In this document: piece by piece, positions 8,012-15,855 of the stretch
Position numbering within the stretch: position 1 is the first letter of the stretch
Layout: each line of letters opens with the position of its first letter
DNA from: an uncultured Oxalobacteraceae bacterium
GTDB lineage: Bacteria; Pseudomonadota; Gammaproteobacteria; Burkholderiales; Burkholderiaceae
Assembly: GCA_946480015.1 (NCBI GenBank)
Contig: CAMLIL010000079.1
Coordinates: 1-27,537, forward strand
Reading direction: 5' to 3'
DNA length: 27,537 nt
Program-made: the position numbers and the translations under genes
The notes under the pieces: generated by a model
Databases searched by the model: none
Told to the model about the DNA's origin: nothing
The model's input: the letters and a program-made list of their open reading frames with translations, nothing else

Positions 8012-11000
8012 TCAGATCAAAGCGTTGTTCGTAGTCAATTGATTCTTTGCGATAAGTGGAACGCAGGCCAAGCGGGCGCTCGCCGGCGGGTGTTCCGGCG
8101 GCGCGCACGCGGCCAGCATGGCGTCGTCCATCGGGCCGCTGCCGCTGTACTTGTCGAGCGCGAGATAGATCACCGGGGTGATGTACAGGGTGATCACTTG
8201 CGAGAACAGCAAGCCGCCCACCACCGCCAGGCCGAGCGGCTGGCGCAGTTCGGCGCCGGCGCCCAGGCCCAGGGCGATCGGCAGCGCGCCCATCAGCGCG
8301 GCCAGGGTGGTCATCAGGATCGGGCGCAGGCGCAGCACGCAGGCTTCGCGGATCGCCTCAAGCGGGGCCATGCCGCGGTTGCGCTGGGCGTCCAGGGCGA
8401 AGTCGATCATCATGATGGCGTTCTTCTTGACGATGCCGATCAGCATCAGGATGCCGATGATGGCGATCATGGTCAGATCCAGATTGAACAGGCGCAGGGT
8501 CAGCAGCGCGCCCACCGCGGCCGACGGCAGGCCCGCCAGAATCGTCAGCGGGTGGATATAGCTTTCGTACAGCACGCCCAGCAGCACGTAGATCACGCCC
8601 AGCGCCGCCACGATCAGGATGATCTGGCTCGATTGCGAATCCCGGAACACCGCCGCGTCGCCGCCGTATTTGGTGATGATCGAGGCCGGCAGCTTCATCT
8701 CCGACGCCATGCGGTCGATCTTGGCGGTGGCCACGCCCAGCGGCACGTCCGGCGCCAGGTTGAACGACAGCGTGATGGCCTGCAGCTGGCCCTGATGGTT
8801 GACCGAGGTCGGCCCCATGGTGCGTTCGACGCTGGCGAAGGCCGACAGCTGCACCAGCTGCCCGCTCTTGCTGCGCACCGACACGCGCGTGAGGGCGTCT
8901 TCGAACTGGCGGTCGGCGGCGTCGGCTTCGAGGATCACGTTGTAGCTGGCGGCCGAGGCGTAGATGGTCGAGACCTGGCGCTCGCCGAAGGCGGTGTAGA
9001 GCGCGGTGCGCACGTCGGCCATCTGCACGCCCAGCACATTGGCCTTGTCGCGGTCGATTCGCAAGGTGGCCTGCAGGCCGCGGTTCTGCGAGTCGCTGGT
9101 GACGTCGCGGAATTGCGGATCGGCGCGCAGGCGCTCCAGGTATGTATTGGCCCACTCGCCCAGCGCGTCGCCGCTGACGCTTTGCAGGGTGTACTGGTAG
9201 CGGCTCTTGCTGGGACGCCCGCCCAGCTGCAGGTTCTGGGTCGGGCTCAGGAACACCTGGATGCCGGCCACCGCGCGGGTGGCCTTGCGCAGCCCGTCGA
9301 GCACCTCGGGCATGCTCTTGCGCTGGCCGCGCGGCTTGAGCACCAGGAACATGCGCCCGGTACTGCCGCCATTGGCAAACATCGTCACGTCCTGCACGTT
9401 CGGGTCCTTGCGGATGATGTCGCCGGCTTTCTGCTGCAGCGCGAGGAAGGCGTCGCTGGACGTATCTTCCGACGCTTCCATGCTGACCCGGATCTGGCCC
9501 AGGTCTTCCTCGGGGAAGAAGCCCTTGGGGATGGTCAGGTACAGCACCACCGTCAGCGCGAAGGTGCCCAGGGCCACCAGCAGCACCGCCGGGCGGTGCG
9601 CCAGCGCCACGTCGAGCGATTTTTCGTAAGCGTTGCGCACCTTGGCGAAACCGGCTTCGAAATGGCGCCCGATGAAGCTCTTTTCGCCTTCGCCGCTGTC
9701 GGCATGGGGCGGCAGCAGGCGGCTGGCCATCATCGGCACCAGGGTCAGCGACACCAGCGCCGACACCAGGATCGACAGTCCCACCACCACCGCGAATTCA
9801 TGGAACAGCAGGCCGATCACGCCCGGCATGAAGAAGATCGGAATGAACACCGCCACCAGCGAGATCGAGATCGAGACGATGGTAAAGCCCATTTCGCGCG
9901 AGCCGACCAGGGAGGCCTGCAGCGGGCTCTTGCCCATTTCGATGTGGCGCACGATATTTTCCAGCACCACGATGGCGTCGTCGACCACCAGGCCCACCGC
10001 CAGGGTGATGCCGAGCAGGGAGACGTTGTCGAGGCTGTAGCCGAGCCAGTTGAGCAGCGCCAGCGCGCCCAGCAGCGAGATCGGCATCGTTACCGCCGGG
10101 ATGAAGGTGGCGCTGGCGCGGTGCAGGAACAGGAAGATCACCAGCACCACCAGGCCGACCGTCAGGGCCAGGGTCAGGTTGACGTCGTGGATGGCTTCGC
10201 GGATCGAGACCGAGCGGTCGTTGACCAGGTTGATCTTGATCGAGGCCGGCAGCTGGGCCTGGAAGCGCGGCAGCAGTTTCCTCACCGCGTCGACCACCTG
10301 CACGGTGTTGGCGTTGGGCTGGCGCTGCACCAGCAGCACGATCGAGCGCTCGCCGTTGTAAAAGCCGGACGTCTTGACCGACTGGAAGCTGTCCTCGACG
10401 GTGGCGACGTCCTTCAGGCGCACCGGCTGGCCATTGCGGTTGGCCACGATCAGATCGGAGAAGGCGGCCGCGTTCATCATCTGGCCGCTGCCCTGGATGG
10501 TCAGGGTCTGGCTGGGGCCGTCGAGCACGCCCAGCGGGGAGTTGGAATTGGCCGCGCGCAGGGCGCTGGCCAGTTCGTCCATCGACAGGTCGCGCGCGGC
10601 CATCAGCTCGGCGCGGGCGTGCACGCGCACGGCGAAGCGCTTCTGGCCGTTGACCGTCACCTGGGCCACGCCGGGCAGGGTCGACAGGCTGGGCGCGACC
10701 AGGTTTTCGGCGTAGTCGTTCACCTCCGACAAACTCATCGAGGGCGAATTCATGGTCATGAACAGCACCGGCGCATCGGCCGGGTTGACCTTGCGGTAGG
10801 ACGGCAAATCCGTCATTTCCTGCGGCAGCTGGCGCTGCGCGCCCAGCAGGGCCGCCTGCACGTCCACGGCGGCGGCGTTGACGTCGATGCTGGGATCGAA
10901 TTCCAGGGTCAGGGAAGTCGCCCCCTGGGTGCTGGTCGAGGTGATCAGGCTGATGCCGGCAATCGTGGAGAACTGCTTTTCCAGCGGCAGCGCCACCGAC

Positions 11001-11182
11001 GAGGCCATGGTTTCGGGACTGGCGCCGGGCAGGTTGGCCTGGACGTTGATGACCGGGGTGTTATAGCTGGGCAGCGCGGCCACGGGAATCGAGGAATACG
11101 CCAGCAGGCCGACCAGGATCACGCTGAGCGACAGCAGCACCACCATCACCGGGCGGCGGATACACAGCTCGGACAGGTTCAT
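8012..11182 (-). CDS. RND efflux pump permease, MdtC/MuxC-like
   Basis: Inner-membrane proton-driven drug exporter of the HAE-1 RND family, 1056 residues, the usual length. It opens with the standard cytoplasmic helix and first membrane span (MNLSELCIRRPVMVVLL). Two periplasmic porter loops and two six-helix blocks follow. Proton-relay residues are present: D401-D402 in VGLVVDDAIVVLEN and K920 in GIVKKNAIMMID. The motifs YESYIHPLTIL and GIVKKNAIMMIDFAL are closer to MdtB/MdtC/MuxC than to AcrB. The ATG at 11182 overlaps the adaptor stop in an ATGA arrangement (11179-11182), showing translational coupling; the longer open frame upstream is out-of-frame adaptor DNA. E. coli uses two such subunits (MdtB and MdtC), but only one is present here, and no outer-membrane factor gene lies in the window. 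The C-terminal 40 or so residues look variable. Confidence 0.95.
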   Translation of the reverse strand: MNLSELCIRRPVMVVLLSLSVILVGLLAYSSIPVAALPSYNTPVINVQANLPGASPETMASSVALPLEKQFSTIAGISLITSTSTQGATSLTLEFDPSIDVNAAAVDVQAALLGAQRQLPQEMTDLPSYRKVNPADAPVLFMTMNSPSMSLSEVNDYAENLVAPSLSTLPGVAQVTVNGQKRFAVRVHARAELMAARDLSMDELASALRAANSNSPLGVLDGPSQTLTIQGSGQMMNAAAFSDLIVANRNGQPVRLKDVATVEDSFQSVKTSGFYNGERSIVLLVQRQPNANTVQVVDAVRKLLPRFQAQLPASIKINLVNDRSVSIREAIHDVNLTLALTVGLVVLVIFLFLHRASATFIPAVTMPISLLGALALLNWLGYSLDNVSLLGITLAVGLVVDDAIVVLENIVRHIEMGKSPLQASLVGSREMGFTIVSISISLVAVFIPIFFMPGVIGLLFHEFAVVVGLSILVSALVSLTLVPMMASRLLPPHADSGEGEKSFIGRHFEAGFAKVRNAYEKSLDVALAHRPAVLLVALGTFALTVVLYLTIPKGFFPEEDLGQIRVSMEASEDTSSDAFLALQQKAGDIIRKDPNVQDVTMFANGGSTGRMFLVLKPRGQRKSMPEVLDGLRKATRAVAGIQVFLSPTQNLQLGGRPSKSRYQYTLQSVSGDALGEWANTYLERLRADPQFRDVTSDSQNRGLQATLRIDRDKANVLGVQMADVRTALYTAFGERQVSTIYASAASYNVILEADAADRQFEDALTRVSVRSKSGQLVQLSAFASVERTMGPTSVNHQGQLQAITLSFNLAPDVPLGVATAKIDRMASEMKLPASIITKYGGDAAVFRDSQSSQIILIVAALGVIYVLLGVLYESYIHPLTILAGLPSAAVGALLTLRLFNLDLTMIAIIGILMLIGIVKKNAIMMIDFALDAQRNRGMAPLEAIREACVLRLRPILMTTLAALMGALPIALGLGAGAELRQPLGLAVVGGLLFSQVITLYITPVIYLALDKYSGSGPMDDAMLAACAPPEHPPASARLACVPLIAKNQLTTNNALI

Positions 11183-12339
11183 CGCGTCGCCACCGCGGTC
11201 GGCTGGTCCTTGCGCGCGCCCGGACCGGCGTCGGCCAGGCGCACCTTGGCGCCCGGACGCAGGTTCTGCTTGCCCTCGGTGATGACGCGCTCGTCGCCGG
11301 TGAGGCCGGCCACCGCCGCATTCACGCCGAAGCCGTGCAGGCGCGTGACGGCCACCTGGCGCGCATTCCGGTCGCTGTCGATTACGTACACGAAAGTGCC
11401 GCGCGTGTTGGTGATGATGGCCGCCTGCGGGATCACCACCGCGTCCTTCAGGGTCTGCACGGTCACGCGGGTGTTGACGTACTGGCCCGGCCACAGGGCG
11501 GTGTCGCGGTTGTCGAACTGCGCCTTGACGCGGATGGTGCCGGCCTGGGCGTTGACGGTGTTATCGATGAAGCCCAGGGTGCCGCGCACCTGGCGCTCGC
11601 CGGCGCCGGCATCGACCGTGACCGGGCCGGCCTTGCTGGCCGCCAGCAGCGCCGGCAGCGCCGATTCCGGCAGGGTGAACGAGACGTTGACCGGATCGAG
11701 CCGGGTGATGGTGGTCAGCGAGGTCGACAGCTGCACCAGGCTGCCCGGATAGACGTCGATGGCGCCGACCCGGCCGGCCATCGGGGCGCGGATGGTGCCG
11801 TAGCTGGCGGCCACGCTTTGCGCCTTGAGCGCGGCGCGGTCGGCGGCCAGCTGGGCACGGGCCGAGTCGAGCTGGCTGCGCAGGGTGTCGACCGCGCTCT
11901 GGGCGATGAATTTCTGCGCCACCAGTTCCTCGCTGCGTTTGAGCTGGCGCTCCAGGTCGGCCAGCGCGGCCTGGCTGCGCGCCACCTGGGCCTGCGATTT
12001 GTCGACATTGGCCTGGTCGCTGCGGTCGTCCAGGGTGAACATCAATTGCCCGGCCTTGACGAACTGCCCCTCCTTGACGTGCACCTTGCGGATCGTGCTG
12101 GTGGTCTGCGGGTGCAGGTCGACCGTCGACAGCGGCGTGACGGTGCCGTTCGACTGCAGCACCACCGGCACGTCCTGGCGCTGCGGCGCCACCACGTTGA
12201 CCACGGTCGGCGCCTGGCCCGCGCCCTTGGCGCCGGCCTTCGCCGGGGCCGATGCCTCGTGGCCATGGCCCACGTACCAGGCGGCGCCACCGACGATGGC
12301 CACCGCCGCTCCCCACACTGCGATATTCTTGGTTTTCAT
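11179..12339 (-). CDS. RND efflux periplasmic adaptor (membrane fusion protein), MdtA-like
   Basis: A 386-residue membrane fusion protein that would link the RND permease to an outer-membrane channel. It has an N-terminal membrane anchor (about 7-24, no lipobox cysteine), a biotinyl-lipoyl half (VDLHPQTTSTIRKVHVKEG), a coiled-coil hairpin (about 110-175, rich in Q, A and R), the second lipoyl half (GTIRAPMAGRVGAIDVYPG) and beta-barrel and membrane-proximal domains. The gene starts 18 bases after the kinase stop and overlaps the pump start by four bases, so it belongs to one operon with both. The domain order and unlipidated anchor fit the MdtA/MuxA subgroup. No strong Shine-Dalgarno precedes the ATG, which suggests reinitiation from the kinase gene. 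Confidence 0.94.
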   Translation of the reverse strand: MKTKNIAVWGAAVAIVGGAAWYVGHGHEASAPAKAGAKGAGQAPTVVNVVAPQRQDVPVVLQSNGTVTPLSTVDLHPQTTSTIRKVHVKEGQFVKAGQLMFTLDDRSDQANVDKSQAQVARSQAALADLERQLKRSEELVAQKFIAQSAVDTLRSQLDSARAQLAADRAALKAQSVAASYGTIRAPMAGRVGAIDVYPGSLVQLSTSLTTITRLDPVNVSFTLPESALPALLAASKAGPVTVDAGAGERQVRGTLGFIDNTVNAQAGTIRVKAQFDNRDTALWPGQYVNTRVTVQTLKDAVVIPQAAIITNTRGTFVYVIDSDRNARQVAVTRLHGFGVNAAVAGLTGDERVITEGKQNLRPGAKVRLADAGPGARKDQPTAVATR

Positions 12340-12357
12340 TGGCTGCTCAAATTAGGC

Positions 12358-13728
12358 TTAACGCTTGCCCTGATAATGCTCAGGCAGGATCAGGGTGACT
12401 TCCAGCCCGCCCTCGGGGACGTTGGCCAGGGCGATGCTGCCGCCATGCTGCTCGGCGATGTTGCGGGCGATGGTCAGCCCCAGGCCGGTGCCGCCGGACT
12501 CGCGCGAACGCGAGCTCTCGATCCGGTAAAACGGTTCGAACACGCGCGCCAGCTCGGCCTGGGCGATGCCCGGCCCCTTGTCGCGGATGCGGATGCGCGC
12601 GGTGCCGTTGAAGCCTTCGACCAGCACCCGCGCCTGGTGGCCGTACTTGACGGCGTTGTCGATCAGGTTGACGAAGCAGCGCCGCAGCGCCATCGGACGG
12701 CCCATCAGCGCCATGCCGGCGTTGCCCTCGACCTGGACCTTCTGGCCGGCGTCGGTGGCGTCGCAGCAGACCGACGCCAGCAGCGAATCGAGGTCGAGCT
12801 TTTGCATCGTCTCGCTGGTGGTGTCGGTGCTGCGCGCCAGGTCCAGTCCTTCGCGCACCATGGCCTGCATGGCCGACAGGTCGTCCACCAGACGCTCGCG
12901 CAGCTCCGGGTCGCCGACCTTTTCCAGGCGCAGGCGCATGCGCGTGAGCGGGGTTTGCAGGTCGTGCGTGATGGCCGCCAGCATCTGGGTGCGCTGGAAG
13001 ATGTACTGGCGCACCCGCGCCTGCATGGCATTGAAGGCGGCGCTGGCCTGGCGGATCTCGCTGGCGCCGGACAGCTTGAGGGGCGGATGGTTGATGTCGT
13101 TGCCGAGGTCGGTGGCGGCCTGGGCCAGCTGCATCAGCGGGCCGGTGGTCATGCGCGCCACCGCGTAGGCCAGTGCCCCGATACACAGCAGGAACAGGGC
13201 CAGGATCAGGGTGTAGTCGGTGTGCTCGGCGATGTTCGACGGCGGCGGCGGCAGCACCAGGAGGCGCAGCTGCTCGCCGTCGCGCAGGCGCACGTTGAGC
13301 GCTTCGCACACCCCGCTCCACTTCACCCTGGACGCACCGAAGATGCTGGAATCGACGCGCGGCGCGTCGCACACCGACGGCCTGGCGGCGACCGATTCGA
13401 CCGCGTAGCCCTTGCCCATGCGCGCGGCCAGCTTCAGCGCGAAGTTCGAGGGTTTGGCGCTGATGGCCTGGGGGCCGCTGATCGGTTCCAGGCGGATGCC
13501 GGGCCGGTTGGCGGCGTTCAGATAGGCCATGCGGGCCGAGGCCGGCACGGTCTCGGCGGCGGTGATGAGCTGCTCGGAGCGGTCCAGCGCGTGCAGGTCG
13601 CGGAAGTCTTCGATCACGCTGCGGCGCTCGTTCTCGGCCAGCAGCTGGGTGGTGACGGCCGAGACCACGGTGCCGATGAACAGCGTGAGGAACACGCGCC
13701 CGGTCATGGAACGGAAAAAATTCTTCAA
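12358..13728 (-). CDS. Sensor histidine kinase (EnvZ/BaeS/RstB class)
   Basis: A 456-residue inner-membrane sensor kinase. The first membrane segment is at about 10-30, followed by a periplasmic sensor of about 140 residues containing two cysteines (C120, C141) that could form a disulfide. The second membrane segment is at about 172-190, followed by HAMP. The HisKA box has phosphoacceptor H255 in AAITHDLQTPLTRM. ATP-binding motifs are the N box NLIDNAVKYG (about 354-363), DKGPGI (383-388) and GGTGLGL (412-418). The preferred start is TTG at 13728: it overlaps the regulator stop in a TTGA arrangement and has GGAG eight bases upstream. ATG at 13707 is an alternative without a good ribosome binding site. 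The coupled regulator gene upstream and efflux genes downstream point to sensing envelope stress or toxic compounds; the signal is unknown. Confidence 0.93.
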   Translation of the reverse strand: MKNFFRSMTGRVFLTLFIGTVVSAVTTQLLAENERRSVIEDFRDLHALDRSEQLITAAETVPASARMAYLNAANRPGIRLEPISGPQAISAKPSNFALKLAARMGKGYAVESVAARPSVCDAPRVDSSIFGASRVKWSGVCEALNVRLRDGEQLRLLVLPPPPSNIAEHTDYTLILALFLLCIGALAYAVARMTTGPLMQLAQAATDLGNDINHPPLKLSGASEIRQASAAFNAMQARVRQYIFQRTQMLAAITHDLQTPLTRMRLRLEKVGDPELRERLVDDLSAMQAMVREGLDLARSTDTTSETMQKLDLDSLLASVCCDATDAGQKVQVEGNAGMALMGRPMALRRCFVNLIDNAVKYGHQARVLVEGFNGTARIRIRDKGPGIAQAELARVFEPFYRIESSRSRESGGTGLGLTIARNIAEQHGGSIALANVPEGGLEVTLILPEHYQGKR

Positions 13729-14453
13729 GCGCCGGGCTCCACGCTGACCTGGCCGGCCAGCACATAGCCGCCGTTGCGCACGGTCTTGATGATTTGCGGC
13801 ACGCGCGCGTCTTCGCCCAGTTTCTGGCGCAGGCGGCTGATCTGGATGTCGATCGAGCGGTCGAAGGGGTCGGCGTCGCGGCCCTGGGTGAGGTTGAGCA
13901 GCTGGTCGCGGTTGAGGACCCGGTTGGGATGCTCGAGAAACACCCGCAGCAGGCGGAATTCGGCGCCCGAGAGCATGATCACCACGCCATCCGGATTGAC
14001 CAGGTGGCGCGCGGTCAGGTCCAGGGTCCAGCCGGCGAAGCGCATGCGCTGGAGGTTGTCGGCCGGGGCGTTGGACGGCATGGCATGGCTGCGCCGCAGC
14101 ACGCTGCGGATGCGCGCCAGCAGTTCGCGCGGCTCGAACGGCTTGGGCAGGTAATCGTCGGCGCCCATTTCCAGGCCGAGAATGCGGTCGAGCGGCTCGT
14201 TGCGGGCGGTCAGCATGATCACCGGCAGGGCCGAACTGGCGCGCAGCTTGCGGCACAGGGTCAGGCCGTCGTCGCCCGGCAGGTTCAGGTCGAGCACGAT
14301 CAGGTCGGGACGGGCTTCGTCGAGCGTTTTCCACATGCCGGTGCCATCGGCGGCCACCAGCGCCCGGTAACCGTTTCCTTCCAGGTATTCGGCCAGCAAA
14401 CTGCGGATGTCGCGGTCGTCGTCGACAATGAGTATGGTAGATGGAGTATCCAT
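13725..14453 (-). CDS. OmpR-family response regulator
   Basis: A 242-residue transcription factor with an N-terminal receiver domain: the acidic pocket D11-D13, phosphoacceptor D55 in LIVLDLNLPG, T82, and conserved K104 in DYLPKPFEPRE. After a short linker follows a winged-helix DNA-binding domain (about 135-235), with typical FRLLRVFLEHPNRVLNRDQLL and IKTVRNGGYVL segments. It is the first gene of the operon and is translationally coupled to the kinase. The 229-base divergent region upstream contains GATACA direct repeats of 10-bp period, the usual target layout of this family. It therefore probably regulates its own operon and the divergent spy-like gene. Sequence alone does not distinguish a BaeR, RstA or OmpR orthologue. 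Confidence 0.95.
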   Translation of the reverse strand: MDTPSTILIVDDDRDIRSLLAEYLEGNGYRALVAADGTGMWKTLDEARPDLIVLDLNLPGDDGLTLCRKLRASSALPVIMLTARNEPLDRILGLEMGADDYLPKPFEPRELLARIRSVLRRSHAMPSNAPADNLQRMRFAGWTLDLTARHLVNPDGVVIMLSGAEFRLLRVFLEHPNRVLNRDQLLNLTQGRDADPFDRSIDIQISRLRQKLGEDARVPQIIKTVRNGGYVLAGQVSVEPGA

Positions 14454-14496
14454 GACCGCAATTATCCGCAGTTAGCGCGACTGTGGACAGCGTTTT

Positions 14497-14512
14497 TGTA
14501 TCCCTCTGTATA
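14497..14512 (-). promoter_or_regulatory. GATACA-type direct repeat, cluster 1 (minus orientation)
   Basis: On the minus strand TATACA (14507-14512) is followed, with an exact 10-base period, by GATACA (14497-14502, extended to GATACAAA at 14495). This is the cluster nearest the response regulator gene, about 45 bases before its start codon, suggesting autoregulation. Confidence 0.45.
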
Positions 14513-14525
14513 TACCCGGGGGATC

Positions 14526-14545
14526 GATACATAGTGATACAAAGT
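14526..14545 (+). promoter_or_regulatory. GATACA-type tandem repeat, cluster 2
   Basis: Two tandem decamers, GATACATAGT (14526-14535) and GATACAAAGT (14536-14545), are 8/10 identical and abut exactly, giving one helical turn per half-site. The internal TACATAGTGATACA matches 12 of 14 positions of the RstA box as I recall it. This is the strongest of the three clusters. Confidence 0.6.
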
Positions 14546-14578
14546 GTTGGCACGGACACACTTCGCCCCCCTCCGGAT

Positions 14579-14598
14579 GCAACACATTGATACAAACT
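14579..14598 (+). promoter_or_regulatory. GATACA-type repeat, cluster 3
   Basis: GATACAAACT (14589-14598) is preceded by a degenerate decamer (14579-14588, 6/10 match). The stretch TGATACAAACTGTT (14588-14601) matches 13 of 14 positions of 14535-14548 in cluster 2. The two are 53 bp apart, about five helical turns, so bound regulator would lie on the same DNA face. It is the cluster closest to the spy-like gene. Confidence 0.5.
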
Positions 14599-14682
14599 GT
14601 TCCGCCACAGACACGGGAGCGAAACACAGGAAGCCCAAGATGCATCCTGTAGCACATCCCGTTTGTCACTGAAAGGAACACC

Positions 14683-15162
14683 ATGAACGCCATGAACCAC
14701 ATTCGTCAAACCCTGCTGGTCGGCATGCTTGCCCTGGGCGCTGTCACGGCGCAGGCCCAGACCGCCGCCGTACAGCCGGGCCGCCACGCCCATGCCGCCT
14801 CGGTGGAAGAGCATCAGGCGCGCTTTGCCGAGCACCTGGCCAAGCGCCAGGCCGCCCTGCACGACGCACTCAAGCTCAGCGCGGCCCAGGAAGGCGCCTG
14901 GACCGCCTTCGTCAACGCCACCAAGCCGGCCGCGCACGCACCACGCGAGCGCGCCGCCTTCGCCAAGCTGACGGCGCCGGAGCGCATGGAAAAGATGATC
15001 GCCATGCAGAAGGAGCGTTCGGTCAAGATGGAAGCCCACCTGGCCGCCCTGAAAACCTTCTATGCCCAGCTCACCCCTGAGCAGAAGAAGGTGTTCGACG
15101 ACACCGTCAAGAAGGGGCACCGTGGCCACCGCGGGATGCGCGGCGGCTTTCAGCACGGCTAA
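14683..15162 (+). CDS. Spy/CpxP-like periplasmic LTXXQ-motif protein
   Basis: A 159-residue exported protein. The signal peptide has a likely cleavage after AQA (residue 25). The mature part is helical with two LTXXQ-family motifs: a degenerate LSAAQ (65-69) and a canonical LTPEQ (130-134). The tail is rich in His, Arg and Gly (HRGHRGMRGG), which might bind metal. The family includes Spy, an ATP-independent periplasmic chaperone, and CpxP, an inhibitor of the CpxA sensor. The ATG at 14683 is preceded by AAAGGAA; a second ATG three codons on is possible. It is divergent from the two-component and efflux operon and shares its promoter region, so it is probably a target of that regulator or a modulator of the kinase. 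Confidence 0.88.
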   Translation: MNAMNHIRQTLLVGMLALGAVTAQAQTAAVQPGRHAHAASVEEHQARFAEHLAKRQAALHDALKLSAAQEGAWTAFVNATKPAAHAPRERAAFAKLTAPERMEKMIAMQKERSVKMEAHLAALKTFYAQLTPEQKKVFDDTVKKGHRGHRGMRGGFQHG

Positions 15163-15177
15163 GAGCCACCCACAGGC

Positions 15178-15200
15178 GCGGGGGCGGCCGGTGCCCCCGC
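15178..15200 (+). terminator. Hairpin after the spy-like gene
   Basis: GCGGGGGC (15178-15185) and GCCCCCGC (15193-15200) form a perfect 8-bp stem with a 7-base loop, 15 bases past the stop. No T-run follows closely (only AATTTATT about 10 bases later), so intrinsic termination is possible but not certain. Confidence 0.5.
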
Positions 15201-15275
15201 CGCGTCGGACAATTTATTCCGAACAGGGAGGCTTGCCGTGTGTCTAAGTTTTATGACTTGGCATAAGGAGGCGCT

Positions 15276-15740
15276 ATGAATACCAATTGGATCGTGACGG
15301 CAAATGCCGGCCGAGCAAGGATTTTTTGCCAGCGAAAACCTTCCGGGCCGTATGAAGAGATCGAGGATATGGTCAACGAGGCAACGCGTTTGCGCACCGT
15401 CGATACCGAATCCGACCAGCTTGGCCAGCGCGCCGCGTCGAAAAGCATCAACGGCAGCGGCGCGCCGACCCAGCCGAGCGGCTATGAGCCCAATCAGCTG
15501 CCGGCCGAGCATCAGGCCGAATTGTTCGCGCGCAGCGTCAACGAGTATCTGGTGCGGGCCCATCAGGAGCAGCGCTTCGACCAGCTGACCCTGGCGGCAT
15601 CGCCGGAATTTTTGGGCTTGCTGAGGCGCTTTGTCGAACCCCGGCTGGGCCCGGCAATCGCACAGGAAATCAATAAGGATTACACCCAGCTCAACGGACG
15701 CGATCTGCAAGCCAAGATCGAATCCCAAACGGCGCATTAG
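15276..15740 (+). CDS. Host-attachment family protein (eRF1-like fold family)
   Basis: A 154-residue soluble protein with the opening NWIVTANAGRARIF typical of proteins labelled 'required for attachment to host cells' (PF10116). The C-terminal half contains the conserved-looking LAASPEFLGLLRRFVEP segment. The name derives from an Agrobacterium phenotype; the biochemical role is not established, and the fold has been compared with archaeal eRF1-type domains. There is no signal peptide, so a direct surface role is doubtful. The ATG at 15276 has an excellent AAGGAGG six bases upstream. It is flanked by hairpins on both sides (15178-15200 and 15812-15838) and appears to be a single-gene unit. Confidence 0.85.
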   Translation: MNTNWIVTANAGRARIFCQRKPSGPYEEIEDMVNEATRLRTVDTESDQLGQRAASKSINGSGAPTQPSGYEPNQLPAEHQAELFARSVNEYLVRAHQEQRFDQLTLAASPEFLGLLRRFVEPRLGPAIAQEINKDYTQLNGRDLQAKIESQTAH

Positions 15741-15811
15741 GCTGGCACGCAACACCGGCTGCAGAACGCGACACCCGCACCGGAAGTTCGTGTATCCTCC
15801 TTGAGATATAT

Positions 15812-15838
15812 CCATACGGCAATATTTTTGCCGTATGG
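15812..15838. promoter_or_regulatory. Perfect 11-bp-arm hairpin/palindrome before the 190-residue protein gene
   Basis: CCATACGGCAA (15812-15822) and TTGCCGTATGG (15828-15838) are perfectly complementary around TATTT. The structure ends seven bases before the ribosome binding site GGGAGG (15845-15850). It could be a 27-bp operator, an RNA hairpin controlling translation, or a transcript end for the upstream gene; no T-run follows the stem. Confidence 0.6.
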
Positions 15839-15855
15839 GGCATCGGGAGGATGAC

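Noticed and set aside
11183..11494. N-terminal extension of the RND pump
   Set aside because: The extra 104 codons are adaptor DNA in another frame; the pump begins at ATG 11182 with the standard RND N-terminus.
7883..11752. Long plus-strand open frame of about 1289 codons
   Set aside because: It is antisense to the RND pump and adaptor, is low-complexity (rich in R, H, Q, G) and has no domains. It is a third-position GC shadow of the real minus-strand genes.
11335..13767. Plus-strand open frame of 810 codons
   Set aside because: It covers the adaptor and kinase genes in antisense and shows the same shadow composition; the minus-strand proteins have clear domains.
12358..15156. A 932-codon minus-strand frame that looks like a kinase fused to an upstream extension
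   Set aside because: The upstream part is out-of-frame response regulator and antisense spy-like DNA. The kinase proper starts at TTG 13728, overlapping the regulator stop, so there is no fusion.
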